Shown here in pieces: positions 1-5,240 of a stretch of DNA of 12,676 nt; position 1 is the stretch's first letter; the number at the start of each line of letters is the position of its first letter. Position numbers and translations under genes: made by a program. The notes beneath the pieces were generated by a model. That model searched no databases, was not told the DNA's origin, and was given only the letters and a program-made list of their open reading frames with translations. This stretch comes from Chloroflexota bacterium (lineage in GTDB: Bacteria; Chloroflexota; Dehalococcoidia; SM23-28-2; RBG-16-64-32): assembly GCA_022563285.1 (NCBI GenBank), contig JADFNQ010000014.1:1-12676 (forward strand), read 5' to 3'.

Positions 1-1204
1 TGCGGACGATTATGGTGACCTTGGGGACGGTGGCCTCAGAGTAGGCGTAGCTCAGCTTGGCGCCGTGGGTGATGATGCCGCCGTACTCCTGTCGGGTGCC
101 GGGCAGATAGCCCGGGACGTCGGCCAGGGTGACGATGGGGATGTTGAAGGCGTCGCAGAAGCGGACGAAGCGGGCGCCCTTGCGGGAGGAGTCCGCGTCC
201 AGGACGCCGGCGAGCATCGCGGGGTTATTGGCCACGATCCCCACCGTCCTCCCGCCCATGCGGGCGAAGCCGACGACGATGTTGCCGGCCCAGAAGGGGT
301 GAACCTCCAGGAAGTCCCCGTCGTCGGCGATGGAGCTGATGACCTGGTGGGTGTCGTACGGTCTTGAGGGGTCGTCGGGGACGATAGAGGCGAGCTCATC
401 GCAGCTCCGTGCCGGGTCGTCCGCCGACTCGATGAAGGGCGGGTCTTCCATGTTGTTGGCAGGCAGGAAGGAGATCAGGCGCCGCACCTCAGCCAGGCAG
501 TCCTCATCCCCTTCGATGGCGAAGTGGGCGACACCGCTCTTTGAGGAGTGGACCTGGGCTCCGCCCAGCTCCTCGTGCGTCACCTCCTCCTGGGTGACGG
601 CCCGGATGACGTCTGGGCCGGTGATGTACATCTGGGAGGTGCCAGCGGTCATGAAGACGAAATCAGTGATGGCGGGGGAGTAGACGGCGCCGCCGGCGGC
701 GGGGCCCATGATGACGGAGATCTGGGGAATCACGCCCGAAGCCAGCGTGTTGCGAAGGAAGATATCGCCGTAGCCCTTGAGTGAGGCCACACCCCCCTGG
801 ATACGGGCCCCGCCGCCATCGTTGAGGCCGATAAAGGGGGCGCCGTTGCTCATCGCCAGGTCCATCACCTTGCATATCTTCTCGGAGACGGCCTCGGAGA
901 GGGAGCCGCCGAAGACCGTGAAGTCCTGGGAGAAGACGTATACCAGGCGACCGTCTATCTTGCCGTGGCCGGTGACCACGGCGTCGCCGTAGTATTTCTG
1001 CTTGTCCAGCCCGAACTCGACGGTGCGATCGGTGATCAGGGAGTCCAGCTCCTCGAAGGTGCCGTCGTCCAGGAGGATGTTCAGGCGCTCGCGGGCGGTG
1101 AGCTTGCCGCGCTTGTGCTGGGCCTCGATTCGCTCCTTGCCGCCGCCCGCCTGGGCGAGCTCCTTGAGGCGTTGTAGTTCGCTGGACTTCTCGTTGATGG
1201 CCAT
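1..1204 (-). CDS. Acyl-CoA carboxylase carboxyltransferase (beta) subunit, 3'-truncated by window edge
   Basis: Biotin-dependent carboxyltransferase of the propionyl-/methylcrotonyl-CoA carboxylase beta family. It moves CO2 from carboxybiotin to an acyl-CoA in the cytoplasm. The frame is open for 401 codons from the ATG at 1204-1202 to the window edge; the family usually has about 510-530 residues, so roughly the last quarter is missing. Visible signatures are an N-terminal RLKELAQ-type helix, TARERLNILLDDGTFEE (residues 37-53), NDGGGARIQGG (128-138), the oxyanion-hole segment GPAAGGAVYSPA (168-179) and the C-terminal-half motif VPGYLPGTRQEYGGIITHGAK (363-383). The family form of the third motif is NDSGGARIQEG, so two positions are Gly here. 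No strong Shine-Dalgarno precedes the start. Family assignment is firm; the exact acyl-CoA substrate cannot be read. Confidence 0.95.
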   Translation of the reverse strand, partial: MAINEKSSELQRLKELAQAGGGKERIEAQHKRGKLTARERLNILLDDGTFEELDSLITDRTVEFGLDKQKYYGDAVVTGHGKIDGRLVYVFSQDFTVFGGSLSEAVSEKICKVMDLAMSNGAPFIGLNDGGGARIQGGVASLKGYGDIFLRNTLASGVIPQISVIMGPAAGGAVYSPAITDFVFMTAGTSQMYITGPDVIRAVTQEEVTHEELGGAQVHSSKSGVAHFAIEGDEDCLAEVRRLISFLPANNMEDPPFIESADDPARSCDELASIVPDDPSRPYDTHQVISSIADDGDFLEVHPFWAGNIVVGFARMGGRTVGIVANNPAMLAGVLDADSSRKGARFVRFCDAFNIPIVTLADVPGYLPGTRQEYGGIITHGAKLSYAYSEATVPKVTIIVR

Positions 1205-1211
1205 CGTGGGG

Positions 1212-1238
1212 GCTATAGGTGAAGCGCTGCGCTATAGC
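1212..1238. promoter_or_regulatory. Paired GCTATAG repeats in carboxylase 5' leader
   Basis: GCTATAG occurs at 1212-1218 and again at 1231-1237. The second copy is part of the 8-base palindrome GCTATAGC (1231-1238), so the pair reads both as direct repeats 19 bases apart and as an inverted repeat. They lie 8-34 bases upstream of the minus-strand carboxylase ATG. They could be an operator or a -10-like element; no convincing -35 box was found with them. Confidence 0.25.
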
Positions 1239-1293
1239 AATCGTCTATCGCGCGACCGATGTTAGCACACGGCCTTCCCGTTCGCAACTTGGG

Positions 1294-1707
1294 CTACTGG
1301 GGTACCTTCAGCTCCTGGCCTATGAACAGGCTCGTGGGGTCATCGATGCTGTTTAGCTCCAGCAGGTCGTCTACGTCCACGCCGCACTTCTCGGCGATGC
1401 TGAACGGGACGTCGCCCGCCACGACGATGTAAACGTCGCCGCAATCCTCGGTTGCGATGGGCGTGCTCGCACCGTCCCCACTGGCGTCGTCCTCCTCGCC
1501 GTTGCCCTCGCTGATGGGGGTCAGGACACCGGGCTCCAGGATGATCGGCTCCGGCGGCTGCGCCCAGGGGGTTGCCGTAGGCACGGAGCGGGGGTCGGTC
1601 AGGCGGGCGGGGGCGAACTCATCATCGCCGTCACCGTCGCAGGCGGCCACCAGCAGCAGACCGAAGGTCAGCGCCAGCAGGGGGACGAGAATCGTGCGGG
1701 ATGTCAT
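1294..1707 (-). CDS. LysM-domain lipoprotein
   Basis: Small exported lipoprotein predicted to bind glycan such as peptidoglycan through one C-terminal LysM domain. From the ATG at 1707 the N-terminus is MTSR, then a hydrophobic stretch ending in the lipobox LVAAC, which fits signal peptidase II. The frame is open from an ATG at 1749, with another ATG at 1722, but those starts add a poor non-hydrophobic leader, so 1707 is preferred. Numbering from the ATG at 1749, the lipidated Cys is residue 37. An acidic, Pro/Thr/Gly-rich linker follows (38-105), then LysM from YIVVAGDVPFSIAEKCG to LFIGQELKVP (about 107-150). Cys103 and Cys122 flank the LysM start and could form a disulfide. It follows the M28 peptidase gene in the same direction with a gap of a few dozen bases, so the two are probably co-transcribed. 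Confidence 0.85.
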   Translation of the reverse strand: MTSRTILVPLLALTFGLLLVAACDGDGDDEFAPARLTDPRSVPTATPWAQPPEPIILEPGVLTPISEGNGEEDDASGDGASTPIATEDCGDVYIVVAGDVPFSIAEKCGVDVDDLLELNSIDDPTSLFIGQELKVPQ

Positions 1708-1755
1708 GGTTGACGGGCGCATGGTACAGCAGTGGTGGGGCAGGGGCAAGCGGGG

Positions 1756-3096
1756 TCAGCGGCTGCTGAGCATCGCCTCTATCATCGCCAGTGCCGCGTC
1801 GGCGATCTCCGCCATACGAGTGGGCTGGACGTTTTGCGGGTGGTCTTCCGCCGTGTGGTAGCTAGGGTCATCGGCGACGGTCACGAAGAAGCTGTGGAAG
1901 AAGATCGCCGGGATACCCGCGTCGATAAAGCTGAAGTGGTCGCTGCCTGACAGCGACGAGCTCTCAACCACGTGGTCCAGGCCGCGCTCCTCTACCTCCG
2001 CAACGGCGACATCGGTGAGGCTCTGGGAGCCAGCCAGCAGCCACTGGCTGCCTACCCCCACCATGTCGAAGTTGAGCATCCCCTCCAGCGTGTTGCTTTC
2101 TGCCGAGGTCAGGGATTCCACAAAGCTCATACTGCCGATGAGGCCTATCTCCTCCGCGCCGAACAGCGCGAAGCACACGTCATCGAACTCTCCGTCGGCG
2201 GCGAGGACGCGGGCTATCTCCACCACGGTGGCGGTGCCGGAGGCGTTGTCGTTGGCGCCGGGGCCCGCCGGCACCGAGTCGTAGTGGCCTCCGGCTACCA
2301 GCTGGCATTCCCCCTCCGGTGGCCGCGCGACCACGTTCTGAGAGTCGTTGGGACCCACCTGGGTACGCACCTCCAGGCGGACGGAGACCGGCCCGGACTG
2401 CACCATCGCCAGCAGCGCCTCGCCGTCCTCCTGGGAGATGCTCAGGGCTGGGATCGCCGAAGGCTCGGAGAGGTTCCCGGTGAACAGGCCGGGCCTGTCG
2501 TTATAGATGATAGCCGCCGTGGCGCCCGCGGCGGCCGCGTTGGCCACCTTATCCGTGAAGAACAGCGTCCCCCGCTGGATCAGGGCGATCTTGCCGGCGC
2601 TGTCCGCCGGGAAGTCATCGGGGCGGCCGATGCCGGCGTCCACGAGCTGACCCTCCACGGCCCCGTTCGCGCTGGGGTCGAACGGGTGGACCGCCGGCGC
2701 CATCGCCTCCGGCGAGAGCACGTCCAGGCGGCTACCGGCGTCCGCGAACAGATCGAAGGAGAACGGCTGCAGCTCGACTTCGTAGCCGAACCCTTGAAGC
2801 TGGTCGCGCAGGTAGCGGGCGGCCTGGCGCTCCGCCGCCGACCCCGCGGGCCGGGAGCCGATGTCCGTGAGGGCCTCCACGTGAGCGAAGGCGCGGGCGG
2901 GGTCGAACTTCGCATCACCGAGGCTGGAGCTGCCGTTCGCTGGCGGCGGGGATGTGGGGACCGAGGTGGGGGTGCGAGCGGGGTTAATGGCAGGCGGAGG
3001 GGAAGGTGTTACGGTAGGCGCTGGGGCCGGCGACCCGCCGCTGCAGGCGGCGAGGACGAGAGCCGCGGCGAAGGCGGCCGCTGCGAGCAGTCTCAA
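1756..3096 (-). CDS. M28-family zinc aminopeptidase lipoprotein with PA domain
   Basis: Secreted or membrane-anchored metallopeptidase that probably removes N-terminal residues from peptides outside the cytoplasmic membrane. I chose the TTG at 3096-3094, giving 446 residues, because it yields a compact signal peptide ending in LAAC (Cys18). The frame is also open up to an ATG at 3267, but that start would overlap the upstream gene by about 160 bases and encode an Arg/Gly-rich leader. A Pro/Thr/Ser linker (22-55) precedes the catalytic fold. A protease-associated insert covers about 130-240. All M28 zinc ligands are present: His271 (GGHYDSV), Asp283 (GANDNASG), catalytic Glu315 and ligand Glu316 (GAEEIGLIGS), Asp344 (LNFDMVG) and His414 (YHTAEDH). 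It lies between a small membrane protein gene and the LysM lipoprotein gene. Substrate unknown. Confidence 0.92.
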   Translation of the reverse strand: MRLLAAAAFAAALVLAACSGGSPAPAPTVTPSPPPAINPARTPTSVPTSPPPANGSSSLGDAKFDPARAFAHVEALTDIGSRPAGSAAERQAARYLRDQLQGFGYEVELQPFSFDLFADAGSRLDVLSPEAMAPAVHPFDPSANGAVEGQLVDAGIGRPDDFPADSAGKIALIQRGTLFFTDKVANAAAAGATAAIIYNDRPGLFTGNLSEPSAIPALSISQEDGEALLAMVQSGPVSVRLEVRTQVGPNDSQNVVARPPEGECQLVAGGHYDSVPAGPGANDNASGTATVVEIARVLAADGEFDDVCFALFGAEEIGLIGSMSFVESLTSAESNTLEGMLNFDMVGVGSQWLLAGSQSLTDVAVAEVEERGLDHVVESSSLSGSDHFSFIDAGIPAIFFHSFFVTVADDPSYHTAEDHPQNVQPTRMAEIADAALAMIEAMLSSR

Positions 3097-3106
3097 GACA
3101 AGCGGT

Positions 3107-3520
3107 CTAACGACGTGAGCGCCAGCGCTTCCACCAGGGCTCTGAGCCCCCCGGCCTGTCCAGGTCCATCGCCTGGCCGCGCCACATCTTCTGCGGCCGG
3201 CGAGAGGCGGACTGACGGCGCAGGGAGAAGATAAACGCGCCGATGAACAGGGCGATGCCGGCGCCAAAGATAAGCTTGACCAAGGAGCCGCTGCCCAGAG
3301 CGTCGCCGAATACCCAGGCGATGACGATGAGGGCGATACCCAGCAGCAGTACCTGGCCTATGCTCATCTGCGGCTTGGGGATGCTGGCCAGCGCCTCTCC
3401 GGCGCCGCCCAAGATGTTGGCCAGACGGCGCCGAATGCGGCTCCTCAGCGATCGCTTGGGTGGGAACCGCTCGATCTTAGCGAGGACATCTTCGATGTCG
3501 CGTTCAAGCTTGCTGGACAT
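3107..3520 (-). CDS. Small two-helix membrane protein of unknown function
   Basis: 137 residues starting at the ATG at 3520-3518. The N-terminal third is charged and amphipathic (SSKLERDIEDVLAKIERFPPK, then an Arg-rich patch at 25-33). Two hydrophobic segments at about 53-71 and 80-100 look like a transmembrane hairpin. The tail is basic and Trp-rich: KMWRGQAMDL (111-120) and WWKRWRSRR (129-137). The WRG-type tail resembles short C-terminal motifs seen on some bacterial membrane proteins, but I do not recognise a named family. The M28 peptidase start lies 10 bases beyond this stop codon, so it is probably the first gene of the envelope operon. No strong Shine-Dalgarno is visible. Confidence 0.75.
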   Translation of the reverse strand: MSSKLERDIEDVLAKIERFPPKRSLRSRIRRRLANILGGAGEALASIPKPQMSIGQVLLLGIALIVIAWVFGDALGSGSLVKLIFGAGIALFIGAFIFSLRRQSASRRPQKMWRGQAMDLDRPGGSEPWWKRWRSRR

Positions 3521-3561
3521 AAAGTAGTCTCGTCGCAGGAGGTGGGGCGGTGCTTGCTTTC

Positions 3562-3567
3562 ATTCTA
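3562..3567 (-). promoter_or_regulatory. Candidate -10 box for the envelope operon
   Basis: On the minus strand this reads TAGAAT, five of six matches to the sigma-70 -10 consensus. It lies about 40 bases before the ATG at 3520. No good -35 hexamer sits 16-18 bases upstream, so this is only a candidate. Confidence 0.35.
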
Positions 3568-3619
3568 CCCTCCCGCGCCCGCCCTGGGAAGGCTGTCGGA
3601 GGCCGTTCGGCGGCCGCTC

Positions 3620-3648
3620 TTGTTACTCGGCCCCAGGTTGGCAATAAT
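3620..3648 (+). promoter_or_regulatory. Sigma-70-type promoter for the relic-HMA-nfo operon
   Basis: TTGTTA at 3620-3625, a 17-base spacer, and AATAAT at 3643-3648 form a good match to the TTGACA-17-TATAAT consensus in otherwise GC-rich DNA. Transcription would start near 3655. A GGGAG ribosome-binding site follows at 3665-3669, and an ATG at 3675. It is divergent from the minus-strand envelope operon. Confidence 0.55.
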
Positions 3649-3674
3649 AGACCCACTCCACAGCCGGGAGACGT

Positions 3675-3893
3675 ATGGAATGGCGAGAAGAGTACAAGCG
3701 CAGGCTGACCTCGGCGGGGGTCGCGGTCAAGGCCGTCAGTGGCGGCGGCCTGGTGGTCATACCCATCGACGGCCCGCGGCTGCTGCCCCAGGCGCTGGTC
3801 CGCCACCGCCAGCGGGCCCGGGAGCTGATCGCCGTCGACCATCCCGACTTCCGCGCCGAACTGAGGCGGGAGGCGGAGAGGCTGCTGGGGTAG
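3675..3893 (+). CDS. 72-residue mini-protein: N- and C-terminal ends of an acetyl-CoA hydrolase/CoA-transferase joined in frame
   Basis: The start MEWREEYKRRLTSAGVAVKAV with ...VVIPIDGPRLLPQAL matches the extreme N-terminus of the acetyl-CoA hydrolase/4-hydroxybutyrate CoA-transferase family. The end RARELIAVDHPDFRAELRRE is the usual C-terminal signature of the same family (RAxxLIxIAHPDFRxEL). A full protein has about 430-450 residues; here the whole catalytic middle is absent and the ends meet near residues 42-50 with the frame kept. The ORF has a promoter-like sequence upstream, a GGGAG ribosome-binding site 5 bases before the ATG, and a normal stop 11 bases before the HMA gene. It should lack CoA-transferase activity. 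It may be a deletion relic or a retained small protein; the family match is from memory of the family, not from a search. Confidence 0.6.
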   Translation: MEWREEYKRRLTSAGVAVKAVSGGGLVVIPIDGPRLLPQALVRHRQRARELIAVDHPDFRAELRREAERLLG

Positions 3894-3904
3894 GTCTGGC
3901 TGAG

Positions 3905-4222
3905 ATGCGCATCAGGCCTCGCAACCTGTTCGAACGCCCGCAGGCGCGGATCCTGGATGAGAGTCCCGCTCACGGCGGGACGCGCTCGCTGCTCCTCCGG
4001 GTCGACGGGATGGTGTGCGATATCTGAGCGGGCCGCGTGCAGCGTGCCCTGGAGGGGCTCCATGGCGTCGACCGGGCGGAGGTCGATCTGGCGTCCGGCG
4101 AGGCGAAGGTGGACGTCAGCGGCGAGGTGAGCGCTGAGGAGTTGGTGGAGGCCGTGCAGGGGAAAGTGATCCTGTCCTGGGCCAGGGGCGTCCTGGCCCG
4201 CGCTAGGCGGGGGGTTCGATGA
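3905..4222 (+). CDS. HMA metal-binding protein with in-frame TGA (putative selenocysteine, CxxU)
   Basis: Reading through the TGA at 4025-4027 gives 105 residues with one heavy-metal-associated (CopZ/MerP-like) fold. Residues 29-35 form the first strand ending in GMVC (35-38), then DI and the TGA at residue 41, exactly where the second Cys of GMxCxxC belongs. The rest of the fold continues in the same frame: AGRVQRALEGLHGV (42-55), RAEVDLASGEAKVDV (57-71), SAEELVEAVQGK (76-87). Such domains bind or pass on soft metal ions via the CxxC pair. A SECIS-like hairpin starts just downstream of the TGA. The final TGA overlaps the endonuclease IV start (ATGA). Other genes here end in TGA, so TGA is not globally recoded. 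Alternatives are a nonsense mutation or a read error; a GTG at 4037 could then start a 61-residue remnant. The start at 3905 has only a weak Shine-Dalgarno. Confidence 0.6.
4044..4068 (+). promoter_or_regulatory. SECIS-like hairpin downstream of the in-frame TGA
   Basis: The RNA can fold with TGGAG (4050-4054) paired to CTCCA (4058-4062) around a three-base GGG loop (4055-4057). A C/T mismatch (4049, 4063) is followed by GCC/GGC pairing (4046-4048 with 4064-4066) and two G-T wobbles (4044-4045 with 4067-4068). The loop begins 27 bases after the TGA, and its first two bases are G. Both features fit the published general rules for bacterial SECIS elements: an apical loop about 16-37 bases from UGA with a G near its 5' side. 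Confidence 0.5.
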
Positions 4223-5073
4223 AGATCGGAGCACATGTCGGGGCCAGCGGTGGCGTCGACAAGGCGATCGACCGCGCTGAGGCGATGGGTGCGGAGACGA
4301 TCCAGATATTCAGCGGCGCTCCTCAGGCCTGGCGGCGCAAACAGTACCGGCCGGAGGAGGTGGAGGCGTACAAGGCGCGGGCGGTGGAGACCGGCATCGG
4401 GCCCGCGTTCCTCCACGGCGTCTACCTGGTGAACCTGGCGACGGACAACCCGGATAACCTTGCGAAGTCCCTGGACGCCCTGGTGCACGATATGAACGTC
4501 TGTCACTTACTTGAACTGAAAGGCGTGATCTTCCACCTCGGCAGCCACCGCGGCGCCGGCTACGACCAGGTGTTCCCTCAGGTCGTGGAGTCCGTCCGCA
4601 GCGTTGTGGGGGCGACGCCCGATGACACCTGGCTCATCCTGGAGAACAGCGCCGGCATGGGCGGCGCCATCGGCTCCAACTTCGCGGAGCTGGGACGTAT
4701 CATCGGCGAGGCCGGGAGCCCGCGGGTGAAGGTGTGTCTGGACACGCAGCACGCCTTCGCCGCCGGCTACGACCTGAAGACGAAGGGCGGGCTGGAGGCT
4801 GCCGTATCGGAGTTCGATGCCGAGGTGGGTCTGGACCGGCTCGTGGCCGTCCACGCCAACGACTCCAAGTGCCCGCTGGCCGGAGGGGTGGACCGCCACG
4901 AGAACATCGGCGAAGGGCAGATCGGGCTGGACGGCTTCCAGAACCTGATGTCGCACACAGCGTTCCGGGACATCCCCTTCCTGATCGAGGTGCCGGGCTT
5001 CGACAAAGAGGGGCCTGACCGGCGCAACGTCGAAATCCTGAAGTCACTGCGGGAGAAGGCGGGGCTCTCCTAG
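4219..5073 (+). CDS. nfo: Endonuclease IV (AP endonuclease family 2)
   Basis: Zinc-dependent TIM-barrel nuclease that incises DNA 5' of abasic sites in base excision repair. The 284-residue length matches the family. The nine metal ligands expected from E. coli Nfo can be assigned: His66 (FLHGVYL), His106 (FHLGSH), Glu142 (ILENSAG), Asp175 and His178 (CLDTQHAFAAGYD), His212 (AVHANDSK), Asp225 and His227 (GGVDRHENIGEG) and Glu257 (LIEVPG). The start motif MKIGAHVGASGGVDKA is typical. The ATG overlaps the stop of the HMA gene in ATGA, so translation is probably coupled. No dedicated promoter is evident, so it likely depends on the promoter before 3675. A weak GC hairpin (5074-5087) follows the stop. 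Confidence 0.96.
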   Translation: MKIGAHVGASGGVDKAIDRAEAMGAETIQIFSGAPQAWRRKQYRPEEVEAYKARAVETGIGPAFLHGVYLVNLATDNPDNLAKSLDALVHDMNVCHLLELKGVIFHLGSHRGAGYDQVFPQVVESVRSVVGATPDDTWLILENSAGMGGAIGSNFAELGRIIGEAGSPRVKVCLDTQHAFAAGYDLKTKGGLEAAVSEFDAEVGLDRLVAVHANDSKCPLAGGVDRHENIGEGQIGLDGFQNLMSHTAFRDIPFLIEVPGFDKEGPDRRNVEILKSLREKAGLS

Positions 5074-5240
5074 CCCGGCGCACCGGGTGACGTTCGCCGC
5101 TGGTCGCGGTGCCGGTGCATCCTTCACGCCTCATTCACGTACCCGGCGCCATATTGTCCGCGTGCGGTCGTATATTGGGCAGTTCGGGGTCTCCGGATGG
5201 GCTTGGCCACTGATGGCGTTGGGAGGAGGTGGCGGTACGG

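Noticed and set aside
1972..3234. 420-codon open frame on the plus strand opposite the M28 peptidase
   Set aside because: It is the antisense shadow of a well-supported peptidase gene. Its product is His/Arg/Gly-rich without recognisable motifs, as expected in GC-rich DNA.
3097..3267. Longer M28 peptidase starting at the ATG at 3267
   Set aside because: It overlaps the upstream membrane-protein gene by about 160 bases and puts a long Arg-rich leader before the signal peptide.
3542..3904. Upstream extension of the HMA reading frame to an ATG at 3542
   Set aside because: It would run through the promoter and across the 72-residue ORF in another frame, and encodes Pro/Arg/Gly-rich sequence without domain character. 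The start at 3905 is more likely.
4025..4027. Genome-wide reassignment of TGA as a sense codon
   Set aside because: TGA ends several intact genes here, including the M28 peptidase, both MaoC genes and the HMA gene itself, so any recoding must be local.
5154..5176. TTGTCC and TATATT as a promoter before the two-component gene
   Set aside because: The spacing is only 11 bases, too short for a sigma-70 promoter. A promoter is likely in 5074-5223 but cannot be pinned down.
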